Source: Streptomyces humidus
GTDB lineage: Bacteria; Actinomycetota; Actinomycetes; Streptomycetales; Streptomycetaceae
DNA length: 64,000 bases
Assembly: GCF_014649655.1 (NCBI RefSeq)
Contig: NZ_BMTL01000005.1
Span: forward strand, 1-64,000
Reading direction: 5' to 3'
In this document: one piece after another, positions 13,100 to 21,341 of the stretch
Layout of the letters: each line of letters opens with the position of its first letter
Position numbering within the stretch: position 1 is the stretch's first letter
Notes under the pieces: model-generated
Seen by the model: only the letters and a program-made list of their open reading frames with translations
Databases searched by the model: none
Told to the model about the DNA's origin: nothing
Program-made: the position numbers and the translations under genes

Positions 13100-13875
13100 G
13101 GCCAGGTCTCTTCGGGGTGGGTGGTGCGCTGGGCCACGGAGTTGTCCGCCGCGCCGGTGATGGAGGAGATGATCTGTTCCTGCGAGGCCGTGTTCACGTC
13201 GAAGAGGCCGTTGTTGCGTCCCAGGCGCAGCACGGCGACCCGGTCGGCGACGGCCTTGATGTCGCCCATGTTGTGGCTGATGAGAAGGACTCCGAGGCCG
13301 CGGTCGCGCAGCTCCTCGATGAGGTCGAGGAGCTGGCCGGTCTGCTCGACGCCCAGGGATGCGGTGGGTTCGTCGAGCAGGAGCAGCCTGGGCTCGCCGA
13401 GCAGCGAGCGGGTGATCGCGACGACCTGGCGCTGGCCGCCGGACAGGGAGGCGACCGGAACCCGCACGTCGGGGATCCGGATGGACAGGGTGTGCAGCAG
13501 CTCGCGGGTGCGGCGCTCCATCTCGACCTCGTCCAGAACGCCGAGCCGGTGGATCTCCCGGCCGAGGAACAGGTTGCCGACGACGTCGAGGTTGTCGCAC
13601 ATCGCGAGGTCCTGGTAGACGGTCGCGATGCCCAGGACGTGGGCGTCCTGGGGTCGTCTGATCTGGATGGCCCTGCCCTGCCATTCCATGACGCCCTTGT
13701 CGGCGGGGCCGACCCCCGAGATCACCTTGACCAGGGTGGACTTGCCCGCGGCGTTGTCGCCCATCAGGGCGACCACCTCACCGCCGCTGATCTCCAGTTC
13801 GACGTCCATCAGTGCCTGGACGGCGGCGAACCGCTTGGACACGCCGCGCAGCGTCAGCAGGGGCTGAACCGGCAC
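13096..13875 (-). CDS. Sugar ABC transporter ATP-binding protein, single-domain
   Basis: This 259-residue ATPase energises the adjacent permease. Walker A is GDNAAGKST, the Q-loop is TVYQDLAMC, the signature is SLSGGQRQVV, Walker B is LLLLDEPTA and the H-loop is LLISHN. Sugar ATPases of the XylG/RbsA type normally carry two fused domains; this is a half-length FrcA-like version that must dimerise. The GTG at 13875 is chosen because AAGGAGGTGG lies just upstream. It sits 34 bp after the binding-protein gene and overlaps the permease by 4 bp. Confidence 0.9.
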   Translation of the reverse strand: MPVQPLLTLRGVSKRFAAVQALMDVELEISGGEVVALMGDNAAGKSTLVKVISGVGPADKGVMEWQGRAIQIRRPQDAHVLGIATVYQDLAMCDNLDVVGNLFLGREIHRLGVLDEVEMERRTRELLHTLSIRIPDVRVPVASLSGGQRQVVAITRSLLGEPRLLLLDEPTASLGVEQTGQLLDLIEELRDRGLGVLLISHNMGDIKAVADRVAVLRLGRNNGLFDVNTASQEQIISSITGAADNSVAQRTTHPEETWP

Positions 13876-13909
13876 GGGACCACCTCCTTCTCGGCTCCGG
13901 CCGTGGCGC

Positions 13910-15043
13910 TCACGGCGTGAGCCCTGCCTTGGCGCAGGCGGACCGCAGGTTCGGGGGGCAGATCTGACCGATGGTGTACACACCGTCCTTCACCAGGGTC
14001 TTCTTGATGTCACCGACCGTCACCGGGACCGACGGGAGCAGGACGGTGGGGATGTTCTTGGTGGTGGCGTTGTCGACGGTCCCGGTGGCGATGGACGACA
14101 CCGACTTGCCGCGCCCCAGGGCGACGGCCATCTCCACGGCGGCGTCGGCGGCCGACCTGTAGGGCTTGTAGACGGTCATGTACTGGTCGCCCGCGACGAT
14201 GCGCCGCACGGCCGCGAGGTCGGCGTCCTGCCCGGTGACCGGGGGCAGCGGCCTGACCCTGGTGGCGTTGAGGGCGGAGATCACGGCGCCGGCGAGACTG
14301 TCGTTGGCGGCCAGGACCCCGTCGATGCGGTCCGTGCCCAGGGCGGCGATGGCGGCCCGCATGTCGGCGAAGGCGTTCTCCGGCCGCCAGCCGACGGTGT
14401 CGTAGGACTTGCCGATCTTCACCTTGCCGGCGAGGACGGAGAGGGCCCCCCGCTTGAACCAGTCGGCGTTGGGGTCGGTGGTGGCGCCGTTCATCATGAC
14501 GATCTGGCCGCCGTCGGCCTTCGCGCCCATCGCCTTGAGCAGCGCCTCTCCCTGCAGCTTGCCGACCTTCGCGCCGTCGAAGGTGACGTATCCGGAGATC
14601 GGGCCCTCTGCGAGCCGGTCGTAGGCGACGACCGGGATGCCGGCCCGGTGGGCGGCCGCCACCGAGGGGCGGAGCAGTTGCGGGTCGACGGCGGCGATGA
14701 TCAGGACGTCCACCCCTCTGGTGATCATGGATTCGAGCTGCTGGCGCTGTACCGCCGGGTCGGGGGTGGCGGCGAAGGCCCTCGGGCAGCCCGGGCACAG
14801 TTCCCCGAGCTTCTTCTCGATGAGGGGCTTGTCGAACTGTCCGAAGCGGGAGGCGCCGCCGCCGGGGAGCAGCAGGCCGACGGTGGGGTTTCCGTTGCCG
14901 CTCCCGCTCCCGCTCCCGCCGCCGTTGTCGCCGCCTGCGGTGCAGGCCGTGGCCAGGGTCAGGGCAGCGGCGATCGCGACGGCCGTGCACGCACGGGCGG
15001 GGGACCTGCGTTTCACGGCTCGGAGGCCGAGACCGAGACCCAT
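13910..15043 (-). CDS. Sugar ABC transporter substrate-binding lipoprotein (XylF/ChvE-like)
   Basis: A 377-residue exported lipoprotein with basic N-terminus, hydrophobic stretch and lipobox LATAC. The periplasmic-binding-protein type 1 fold shows VGLLLPGGGASRFGQFDKP, ITRGVDVLIIAAVD, PVVAYDRLAEG and DGVLAANDSLAGAVISAL. VAYDRL is typical of the D-xylose/ChvE branch, so xylose or another aldose is likely, but not proven. Two cysteines near the C-terminus (ICPPNLRSAC) could form a disulfide. It is first in the three-gene operon. TAAGGAACCGAAG before the ATG can serve as a ribosome site, and AAGGAACCG occurs twice there. Confidence 0.9.
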   Translation of the reverse strand: MGLGLGLRAVKRRSPARACTAVAIAAALTLATACTAGGDNGGGSGSGSGNGNPTVGLLLPGGGASRFGQFDKPLIEKKLGELCPGCPRAFAATPDPAVQRQQLESMITRGVDVLIIAAVDPQLLRPSVAAAHRAGIPVVAYDRLAEGPISGYVTFDGAKVGKLQGEALLKAMGAKADGGQIVMMNGATTDPNADWFKRGALSVLAGKVKIGKSYDTVGWRPENAFADMRAAIAALGTDRIDGVLAANDSLAGAVISALNATRVRPLPPVTGQDADLAAVRRIVAGDQYMTVYKPYRSAADAAVEMAVALGRGKSVSSIATGTVDNATTKNIPTVLLPSVPVTVGDIKKTLVKDGVYTIGQICPPNLRSACAKAGLTP

Positions 15044-15235
15044 CTTCGGTTCCTTAGGAATTGTCCGGTTCCTTCATAAATGAGTATTCCGCTGCCAAGG
15101 GTAGCCAAGCCGCCGCTCTCGTTCCGTCCGGGGTGGCGCGCGCGGCGGTTCGCCCTGACGTCACCGGCTCCGGCGGGTGCGCGCCGAATCCTTGACCGGG
15201 CCCGGCGCTCCCCGGTGTCGTGTTGCGGCAAATGG

Positions 15236-15258
15236 AATACGTACCGCTATGAGCAACG
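15236..15258 (+). promoter_or_regulatory. Candidate IclR-regulator site A
   Basis: AATACGTACCGCTATGAGCAACG lies about 38 bp before the GTG of the ruined mycothiol dehydrogenase. It aligns with sequences before the Rieske ferredoxin (15958-15980) and, inverted, at the IclR gene start (17646-17670). Shared core: GT(T/A)(T/C)CGCT(A/G)T, then GCA. Confidence 0.35.
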
Positions 15259-15295
15259 CCATCTCTCCGATTTTGGTGTCAGTCGAGGAGTGGCC

Positions 15296-15850
15296 GTGGC
15301 TCGTCAGGCCTGTGCTGTCGTCGCGCGGGGCAAGGGCGCCCCCGTCGGTGTGGAGACGATCGTCGTGCCCGACCCCGGGTCCGGCGAGGCGTCGGTGAAG
15401 GGTGGCGTGCGGGGTCTGGCACACCGATCCGCACTACCGCGAGGGCGGCCTCGGCGACGACTTCCCCTTCCTGCTCGGCCATGAGGCGGCGGGCGTCGTG
15501 GAGGCGGTGGGGGAGGGTGTCGCCGACGTCGCGCCCGGTGACTTCGTCATCCTCGACTGGCGTGCCGTCTGCGGGCGGTGCCGGGCGTGTCGTCGCGGCC
15601 GTCCCTGGTAATGCTTTGCCACGCACAGCGCCGGGCGGAAGATGACCCTGCCCGACGGCGCCGAACTCACCCCGGCCCTCGGCATCGGGGCCTTCGCCGA
15701 GAAGGCCCTGGTGGCCGGTCAGTGCACCAAGGTCGGCCCCGCCGCGTCGGCCGCCGCCGGCCTGCTGGGCTGCGGCGTGACGGCGGGCATCGGGACGCGG
15801 TCAACACCGGCGCTGTCGGGCGCGGCGAAGGTCATTCCGCAGGTGGTGCG
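15296..15850 (+). pseudogene. S-(hydroxymethyl)mycothiol dehydrogenase, degraded
   Basis: The intact enzyme is a zinc alcohol dehydrogenase that oxidises formaldehyde as its mycothiol adduct. Here a good start (GAGGAG then GTG at 15296) gives ACAVVARGKGAPVGVETIVV. A frameshift near 15400 follows, after which the next frame reads [14 protein letters not shown] and [19 protein letters not shown]. The TGG TAA at 15606-15611 is a nonsense codon where the family has RPWYCF. The same frame resumes with [22 protein letters not shown] second shift near 15795 (VNTGAVGRG) precedes loss of the rest. At least three lesions plus truncation of more than half the protein make it non-functional. Confidence 0.85.
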
Positions 15851-15957
15851 GGCGTTTCGAACTGTGTTCCGCCAGGTCTGCGACGGCCGGCGATGCAAGG
15901 CCTTGGACGCCTTGACAGGGTTCTGGGCCGCCTCCAGACTGATGTTGCGCTTACCGC

Positions 15958-15980
15958 AATCCGTTTCGCTATATGCACCG
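15958..15980 (+). promoter_or_regulatory. Candidate IclR-regulator site B
   Basis: AATCCGTTTCGCTATATGCACCG lies 10 bp before the ferredoxin start. It matches the core of site A (15236-15258) and the inverted site at the IclR start (17646-17670). Confidence 0.35.
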
Positions 15981-15990
15981 AGGTGTCATG

Positions 15991-16350
15991 ATGATTCCCG
16001 CGTGCCGTCTCGCGGATCTCCCGCGAGGCGAGGCCTTCCGGCTCGACGTCGACCCGCCGGTCTCGGTGTTCCACACCGACGACGGCGAGGTCTTCGCCAT
16101 CGACGACACCTGCACCCACCAGGACGCCTCGCTCGCCGACGGCTGGCTGGAGGGCTGCGAGGTGGAATGCCCCCTGCATGCCTCCAAGTTCGACCTGCGG
16201 ACGGGGGTCGTCGACGCGCCGCCCGCGAAGCTCCCGGTCCGCACGCACGGGGTCCTCGTCGAGGACGGCATGATCTACGTCCGGGTGTCCACGTCGACGC
16301 CCAACCTGCCGCCCTGTGTCACGGCCAGACTCGCCGGAGGCCCCGCGTGA
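15991..16350 (+). CDS. Rieske [2Fe-2S] ferredoxin
   Basis: A 119-residue Rieske ferredoxin that would pass electrons from an FAD reductase to a ring-hydroxylating or N-demethylating oxygenase. Both cluster motifs are intact: CTHQDASL (CxH) and CPLHASKFD (CxxH), spaced normally, and the C-terminal strand [19 protein letters not shown] is complete. The ATG at 15991 has GAGG 7 nt upstream; an ATG one codon earlier is also possible. Its stop overlaps the start of the following FAD reductase remnant (GTGA). Upstream and downstream partner genes are broken, so this looks like a surviving member of a dead pathway. Confidence 0.88.
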   Translation: MIPACRLADLPRGEAFRLDVDPPVSVFHTDDGEVFAIDDTCTHQDASLADGWLEGCEVECPLHASKFDLRTGVVDAPPAKLPVRTHGVLVEDGMIYVRVSTSTPNLPPCVTARLAGGPA

Positions 16351-16462
16351 GGACCGTCGCCGCGGTCGGCGCCTCGCTGCCCGGCCTGTCGGCGGCACGC
16401 TCCCTGCGCAGGCAGGGCCACGGCGGACGGCCGGCCGTCGTCGGCGACGAACCCCACTGCCC
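16347..16462 (+). pseudogene. FAD-dependent ferredoxin reductase, N-terminal stub
   Basis: From the GTG at 16347, overlapping the ferredoxin stop by 4 bp, the frame reads [19 protein letters not shown] then [19 protein letters not shown]. This is the FAD-binding Rossmann start of a Rieske-system reductase, where the family normally continues with YDRPPLSK. After about 38 codons homology stops abruptly and the sequence joins an unrelated coding remnant. About 90% of the gene has been deleted. Confidence 0.75.
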
Positions 16463-16845
16463 GGCAAGCGGGTCGCCGCGCCCGACCTCACCGAGATGCC
16501 CGACGTCGGCCGTACCGGGTACGGCCTGGTGAGCGTGGCCGTACGTGAATGGCCCGGCCATGTGCGGGTCTGTTCGGCGGACGACCGCACGATCGTCGAG
16601 ATCGTCGAGTGCGACCGGCTCTACTCCCCGCACCTCGTGGAGAGCGGAAGGGACGTCAGCCGGTCGGTCGAGCCCTTCGACCGGGTCGGACCGCCAGGAC
16701 TTCGAGGCCTGGGCGCGCACCCAGCCCGGCATGAGCTCCCGGATGTGCACCGGGGGGAGGGGTGCTGGTGTCCAGCGAGCACCGCATCGGCGCCTTCCGC
16801 GACTGGGTGAACGGGCGCCTGGGCACCCGGCAGTCGTCGCGGTAG
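16463..16845 (+). pseudogene. Rieske oxygenase alpha subunit, C-terminal remnant
   Basis: Three successive frames together resemble the C-terminal catalytic region of a Rieske-type oxygenase. The first gives [19 protein letters not shown] and VECDRLYSPHLVESGRDV. The second gives QDFEAWARTQPGMSSR. The third gives VLVSSEHRIGAFRDWVNGRLG and ends in TAG at 16843-16845. The ending EHxIxxFxxWVxxRLG is typical of these subunits. The N-terminal Rieske domain and iron ligands are missing, and two frameshifts break the rest. It joins directly to the reductase stub, so one deletion probably removed the adjoining ends of both genes. The exact substrate family is not certain. Confidence 0.6.
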
Positions 16846-16857
16846 CGGCCGGGGCGC

Positions 16858-17655
16858 TCAGCCCAGGAAGCCCATCCGGTGGCTGATGTCCTCCGCGCCC
16901 TTCAACAGGACCGGCGAGAGCTCGTGCAGACGTTCCTCGGTGAGCCGGTAGGAGGGACCGGAGGCGCTCAGCGCGGCGATGACCCGGCCGTCCCGGTCGC
17001 GGACCGGCGCGGCCATGGCGTGCAGGCCGATCTCCAACTCCTCCAGTGTCCAGGCGTAACCGCGCTCACGGGCTTCGGCGAGGTCCTTCTCCAGCTTCGC
17101 CTTCGCGGTGATGGTGTGCGGGGTGACCTTCTTCAGGCCGGCCTCGGCCAGCAGCGCGGCGCGTTCCTGGGCGGGCAGATGAGCCAGCAGGATCTTGCCG
17201 CTCGACGTGGCGTGCAGCGGGGTCAGCTCGCCGACCCAGTTGTGCGCGGTGACAGCCCCCGGGCCGCGGACCTCGTAGAGGTTGATCGCGTAGTGCTCCT
17301 GCATGACGGCGATGTTGACCGTCTCGCCGATCTCCTCGGCGAGCCGCTCGCAGACGGGGCGGCCCTGCTGCGTGATGTCGATGCGCCCGGTGACCGCGCC
17401 GGCCAGGCGGACGATGCCGAACCCGAGCCGGTACTTGCCGCGCTCGCCCGCCTGTTCCACCAGGCCGCGCGCCTCCAGGGCGCCGAGCAGCCGGAACGCG
17501 GTGGACTTGTGAACGTCGATCTCGGCGGCGACCTCGCTGACGCCTGCCTCGCCCCGCTGGGCCAGTATCTCCAGGACGCTGATGGCACGGTCTACCGACT
17601 GCACCCCGCCGGCCTGCGAACTGGTTGTCTCGGTGTCTGCGCTGTGGTTGCTCAC
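16858..17655 (-). CDS. IclR-family transcriptional regulator
   Basis: A 265-residue regulator with an N-terminal winged helix (VQSVDRAISVLEILAQRG, VHKSTAFRLLGALEARGLV) and a C-terminal IclR effector domain (RLAEEIGETVNIAVMQ, HATSSGKILLAHLP, RERGYAWTLEELEIGLHAMAAPV). It is intact. The start is the GTG at 17655; a longer frame upstream has no homology. It converges on the degraded oxygenase genes and is probably their former regulator, since clusters of this type commonly carry an IclR gene. A candidate binding site overlaps its own start, which would give autoregulation. Confidence 0.9.
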   Translation of the reverse strand: MSNHSADTETTSSQAGGVQSVDRAISVLEILAQRGEAGVSEVAAEIDVHKSTAFRLLGALEARGLVEQAGERGKYRLGFGIVRLAGAVTGRIDITQQGRPVCERLAEEIGETVNIAVMQEHYAINLYEVRGPGAVTAHNWVGELTPLHATSSGKILLAHLPAQERAALLAEAGLKKVTPHTITAKAKLEKDLAEARERGYAWTLEELEIGLHAMAAPVRDRDGRVIAALSASGPSYRLTEERLHELSPVLLKGAEDISHRMGFLG

Positions 17656-17670
17656 AGCGAAACTATACGC
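17646..17670 (-). promoter_or_regulatory. Candidate IclR-regulator site C (autoregulatory)
   Basis: On the minus strand this reads GCGTATAGTTTCGCTGTGAG followed by CAACC, and it includes the GTG start of the IclR gene. It shares GTTTCGCT...GCA with sites A and B. Immediately upstream is ACTACGCGTATAGT, with ACTA/TAGT dyad ends. Confidence 0.35.
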
Positions 17671-18175
17671 GTAGTAAAAAACGCCGAGGCAAGTAACGCG
17701 GGCGAATCCTATGGCGCGAGCGGGACGAGGCGCCATGGCTCCCCTGCAGTACGACTTCGTCATGGACGGCCCGCGCGCCCGCGACCTGCCGGCCCACGGC
17801 TGCGCGCTGGATCTCCACCCGTACGCCTTCGGCGCGGGACGCTGCGTCCGGAAGACGCCGGCCCGCACCCTTGTCGTCCAGGTCGCCCGGACGACCCCGG
17901 CTTCCGGGTGCTGGTCCGCTCGTCCTTCGCCGGCTGCCTGACGGACCGACTGCTGGACGCGGCGGCGGAATACGGGTGAGGGCGCACGGGGCTCCCGCCC
18001 GGCCACCGCCCGCTCGGCCGCCCCTCCAAGCCCTTCCGTGCGCCGGACCTCTCCGTGCCGGGCGAGCGGACCGGCGTCCGTGCCCGCCGGGCCGACGTGG
18101 AGATCCGGACACCTCGGCACGACGCACGACAGGCGCCGGCCATGCCGAGGACCCCAAGGGCCGGCCAACGGCGTG
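17656..18175. other. 520-bp stretch with one doubtful frameshifted fragment
   Basis: Only one coding-like segment is visible here. From the ATG at 17735 on the plus strand the frame reads MAPLQYDFVMDGPRARDLP then HPYAFGAGRCVRKTPARTL. After a shift near 17890 another frame reads PGFRVLVRSSFAGCLTDRL to a TGA at 17977-17979. Third-position GC bias follows across the shift, so it may be a broken short gene. I do not recognise the family. The rest shows no feature apart from the IclR promoter end. Confidence 0.3.
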
Positions 18176-18538
18176 TCAGGCTCCGCTGCCCCTGAGGCCG
18201 TCGCGCACCAGGTCGACCACCTCGTCCTCGGAGAGTCCGAGGGCGTGCGCCTCGGACACGAGGGAACGCACCTGTTCCAGAAGGCGGGCGCGGGCCGGGG
18301 TGCCCTCGAGCACCATCGCCCCGCGCCCGCGGCGCAGCTCGATCAGCCCTTCGTCGCGCAGCGCCTGGTAGCCGCGCAGCACGGTGTGGAGGTTGACGCC
18401 GAGCGATTCGGCGAGTGCGCGGGCGGGCGGAAGTCGCTCGCCCGGGGAGATCTCGCCGTCGGCGACGGCCCGCCGTACGCGCGCGGCGATCTGGGCGCCG
18501 AGAGGCACGTTCGAGCCGGGGTCGACGCGGATCAGCAC
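18176..18538 (-). CDS. GntR-family regulator, YtrA type
   Basis: A 120-residue regulator with only the GntR winged helix (PLGAQIAARVRRAVADGEI, LPPARALAESLGVNLHTVLR, ALRDEGLIELRRGRG) and a short helical tail instead of an effector domain. This is the YtrA subfamily, which usually controls adjacent membrane genes. It starts at a GTG one base after the stop of the DUF1648 gene, so the two are co-translated. It likely autoregulates the pair from the promoter upstream of 19490. Confidence 0.88.
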   Translation of the reverse strand: MLIRVDPGSNVPLGAQIAARVRRAVADGEISPGERLPPARALAESLGVNLHTVLRGYQALRDEGLIELRRGRGAMVLEGTPARARLLEQVRSLVSEAHALGLSEDEVVDLVRDGLRGSGA

Positions 18539-18539
18539 C

Positions 18540-19490
18540 TCAGTGCGCCTCTCGCCGGGCGATCAGGGTGTTGAGCAGCGCGGCCGCGGTAGCCGGGTCG
18601 TCGACCGTGACGGCGAACTCCCGCCCGCCCGCGCGGCGTACGACGAGCGTCGGTCCGGAGCGCAGGATCACCCCCGAAGCGCCGGGGCGGATCCGGTAAC
18701 CCCAGCCCCCGAAGTCGCCGAGGGCGTCGACATGCCGGTGCGAGGCGCCGGTCATCGACTCCAGCGGCAGTCGGATCCGGGGCCAGGGCAGCCGGCCCGG
18801 GGTCACGGTCAGCCCCTGACGGCCCACGGTGACGTACAGGCGGGCGAAGCAGAGGCAGGGCAGACCGCCCACCAGGAGCGGGGTGGCGGCGGCCGGACCG
18901 GTGAACGGGAGCAGTGCCAGGGCCGCGGCCGTCAGCGCCAGACCCAGGGCGCCGAGCGGCCGGGAGCCGGTGGCGCGCGCCCAGGCTGCGAGTTCGCCGT
19001 CGGCGAGACCGAGGCGCGCGTGGTCCGCGGCAGGGGAGTGCGGACCTCGGGAGGGAAGGGTGCGGGCGAGCAGCAGCCCCGCCCCGGCGCACACCGCCGC
19101 CACCACGACCGCGAAGGCCAGGTGCCATGGGGAGAGGCGGACGGTGGAGGCGTCGCCGTGCGCGTCGTGGTTGACGAGCTGCACCGAGACGAAGAGCGAG
19201 CCCATCAGCCCGGCGACGGCGTACGCGGTCACGAGGATCCACCCGCTCCGGTGGGCCGCCCGGCTGACGAGGACGGCCATGATCGCGGCGACCCCCGCGA
19301 GCAGCAGCCCGCTCGTCGCCATGAAGACGCCGCGCCCGGTGAACCCGTCGGCTGTGCCGTCGAGTCGGAAATGGGTCGCCATCCGGTCGGGCAGCTGACG
19401 GCGCGTCATGACGAAGAGGGCGGCGTCGGCGGCCAGGGCGACGAGGCAGGGGAGCGCGGCGAGGGCCGGGCCGCGACCGGAGCGCTTCAT
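18540..19490 (-). CDS. DUF1648-type multi-helix membrane protein
   Basis: A 316-residue membrane protein. The N-terminal DUF1648 pattern is present: a first helix (LVALAADAALFVMTR) followed by QLPDRMATHFRLDGTADG. About six hydrophobic segments fill residues 10-220, and a C-terminal cytosolic PH-like region (LTVTPGRLPWPRIRLPLES, GGWGYRIRPG) ends the protein. Function is unknown; such proteins are often paired with YtrA-type GntR or ArsR regulators, as here. The promoter region upstream is unusually AT-rich and is shared divergently with the MarR-like gene at 19626. Confidence 0.82.
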   Translation of the reverse strand: MKRSGRGPALAALPCLVALAADAALFVMTRRQLPDRMATHFRLDGTADGFTGRGVFMATSGLLLAGVAAIMAVLVSRAAHRSGWILVTAYAVAGLMGSLFVSVQLVNHDAHGDASTVRLSPWHLAFAVVVAAVCAGAGLLLARTLPSRGPHSPAADHARLGLADGELAAWARATGSRPLGALGLALTAAALALLPFTGPAAATPLLVGGLPCLCFARLYVTVGRQGLTVTPGRLPWPRIRLPLESMTGASHRHVDALGDFGGWGYRIRPGASGVILRSGPTLVVRRAGGREFAVTVDDPATAAALLNTLIARREAH

Positions 19491-19553
19491 GGGGACTCCC
19501 GTCGTCGAGTTGTTTGCCTTTCAGTAGAACAATGTCTCAATCTCAAAACAATA

Positions 19554-19578
19554 GCCATGTACATAGTCGCCATGTACA
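19554..19578. promoter_or_regulatory. Direct repeat GCCATGTACA x2 in a divergent promoter
   Basis: GCCATGTACA occurs at 19554-19563 and 19569-19578, a 15-bp period; each contains the dyad TGTACA. The surrounding 19500-19600 is AT-rich for this genome and lies between divergent regulators. It is a likely operator for the GntR or the MarR-like protein. Confidence 0.45.
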
Positions 19579-19625
19579 GTAAATGCAGTGAGTCCCTGAA
19601 CGACCTGTGACGAGAAGGAGCAGTC

Positions 19626-20072
19626 ATGACGACGTACACGCCCGCGGTCGACGGCCGGATCATCGCTCTGGCGCACTACGCGGCGCGCGCCCTTCTGGAG
19701 GGTGTGCTGACCCGCCACGACGTGACGTTCCATCAGAACGTGGTGCTGCGGGCCGTCGTGCTCGCGGGAGAGTCCACGGGCCGCGACGAACTCGTCGCCG
19801 ACGTCACCGGATCGCTGAAGGCCGGCCCTTCGCTCGTGCGCGACGTGATCGGGAAGTTGACGGCGCAGCGGCTTCTGGAGGAGGACCCGGCGCAACCGTC
19901 ACAGCTACGACTGACGGACGCCGGGCGGCGGTTGTACGAGAGCACCGCCGCCGAGACCGCAGAGATCTCCGCCCGGCTGTACGCCGGCGTCCCCGCCGCG
20001 GACCTGGCCGTCGCGGGCCGTGTGCTGACCCTCGTCACCCAGCGGGCCGACGCCGAACTGGCCGCCATGTGA
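19626..20072 (+). CDS. MarR-like winged-helix regulator
   Basis: A 148-residue protein with a MarR-like plan: N-terminal dimer helix, a helix-turn-helix around residues 55-85 (RDELVADVTGSLKAGPSLVR, DVIGKLTAQRLLEED), the wing (PSQLRLTDAGRRLYES) and a C-terminal helix. GAGAAGGAG precedes the ATG. Target and ligand are unknown. It is transcribed divergently from the DUF1648-GntR pair, and the repeat in the shared promoter may be its operator. No co-directional structural gene follows; the next gene, modC, faces it. Confidence 0.78.
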   Translation: MTTYTPAVDGRIIALAHYAARALLEGVLTRHDVTFHQNVVLRAVVLAGESTGRDELVADVTGSLKAGPSLVRDVIGKLTAQRLLEEDPAQPSQLRLTDAGRRLYESTAAETAEISARLYAGVPAADLAVAGRVLTLVTQRADAELAAM

Positions 20073-20156
20073 GGACGGATCGGCTTCGGCGCGTGGGGTG
20101 CGTGGGCGCGAGGGGTGCGGTCGGGGCGGGCGGATACGTCGGAGCCTCTCGCCCGA

Positions 20157-21323
20157 TCAGACCGGGTAGGCGTGCGTCTGCGTGGCCTTGACCGTCGCCC
20201 AGACCTCGGCGCCCGGACGCAGATCGAGTTCGGCGGCGGCGACCGTCGTCAGATCCGCGGCGAGCGGAAGCTCCCCCGAGAGGTCGGCGCGCACCAGGTC
20301 GCGATGGGTCTCCAGCCCCGCGACCTCGCAGCGCCACAGGTTGCGGGCGCTGGCACCGGCCGGACGCTCCCGGTACAGCGTCACCGCGCTCGGCGGGAAC
20401 GCCACGAACACCGGGCCGGACAGCACCTCGGTGGTGGTGATGGACGGACCGGCGCCGAGACGGACTACATGGCCGTCGGAGTCGCCCCGGTAGAGGTTCA
20501 GCCCGACCAGCCGGGCGATGTAGTCCGAGCGCGGATGGCGGGCGATGTCGGAGGGAGCGCCCTCCTGGACCACCCGGCCGTCCTCGACGACGACCAGACG
20601 GTCGGCCAGCACCATCGCGTCCAGCGGATCGTGGGTGACCAGGACGGCGACGGCCTCGAACTCGGCCAGGTGACGGCGGAGTTGGGCCCGCACCTCCAGC
20701 CGGGTGCGGGCGTCCAGTGCCGCCAGAGGCTCGTCCAGCAGAAGCAGCCGGGGCCGGGTCGCCAGCGCGCGGGCCAGGGCGACGCGCTGGGCCTGCCCGC
20801 CGGACAGCCTGCGCGGCTTGGCGTCGGCATGGTCCGCGAGACCCAGCCGGCGCAGCCACTCGGCGGCCCGGGCCCGGGCCTGCGCCCTGGTCGCGCCCTG
20901 GCAGCGCGGCCCGAAGGCCACGTTGTCCAGAGCGCTCAGATGCGGGAAGAGCAGGTAGTCCTGGAAGACCACGCCGACCGGACGGGACTCCGGCGGCACA
21001 TCCTCCAGCGCGGCGCCGTCCAGCCGCAGACGTCCGCCGGTGAGCGTGGTCAGTCCGGCGAGCGCCCGCAGGGCCGTGGTCTTCCCGGCGCCGTTGGGGC
21101 CGAGCAGGGCGGCGACCTCGCCGGGGGCGACACGAAGCGCCACGTCGAGGCGGAAGGCCCCGCGCTCGACGACGAGACGGGCGTCCAGGCCCTCCTTGAA
21201 GGCCTCGACTGCCGCGGGGGCTTCGCGAGCCTCGGAGGACCCGAGGGCCTGGTAGGCATGGGAGGCCTCGGAACGGACGGCGGGAGCGGACTTCCGGCCC
21301 GCGGCCGTCCTGCGGTCATCCAC
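20157..21323 (-). CDS. modC: Molybdate ABC transporter ATPase
   Basis: ModC powers molybdate (or tungstate) import for molybdoenzymes. The 388-residue protein carries Walker A GPNGAGKTT, Q-loop VVFQDYLLFP, signature LSGGQAQRVAL, Walker B LLLLDEPLAALD and H-loop VLVTHDPLDAM, then a C-terminal TOBE/Mop domain (RNLWRCEVAGLETHRDLVRA) that senses oxyanion. About 45 extra residues before the ABC domain (rich in Ala/Glu/Ser) are atypical; a later start such as near ARLVVERGAFRLDV cannot be excluded. It follows modB by 48 bp of repetitive DNA. Confidence 0.92.
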   Translation of the reverse strand: MDDRRTAAGRKSAPAVRSEASHAYQALGSSEAREAPAAVEAFKEGLDARLVVERGAFRLDVALRVAPGEVAALLGPNGAGKTTALRALAGLTTLTGGRLRLDGAALEDVPPESRPVGVVFQDYLLFPHLSALDNVAFGPRCQGATRAQARARAAEWLRRLGLADHADAKPRRLSGGQAQRVALARALATRPRLLLLDEPLAALDARTRLEVRAQLRRHLAEFEAVAVLVTHDPLDAMVLADRLVVVEDGRVVQEGAPSDIARHPRSDYIARLVGLNLYRGDSDGHVVRLGAGPSITTTEVLSGPVFVAFPPSAVTLYRERPAGASARNLWRCEVAGLETHRDLVRADLSGELPLAADLTTVAAAELDLRPGAEVWATVKATQTHAYPV

Positions 21324-21341
21324 CTGCGCTCATCCCCTCGT

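Noticed and set aside
15851..15957. A possible transposase end after the mycothiol dehydrogenase relic
   Set aside because: No inverted repeat, DDE motif or target duplication could be found; the segment is too short to assign.
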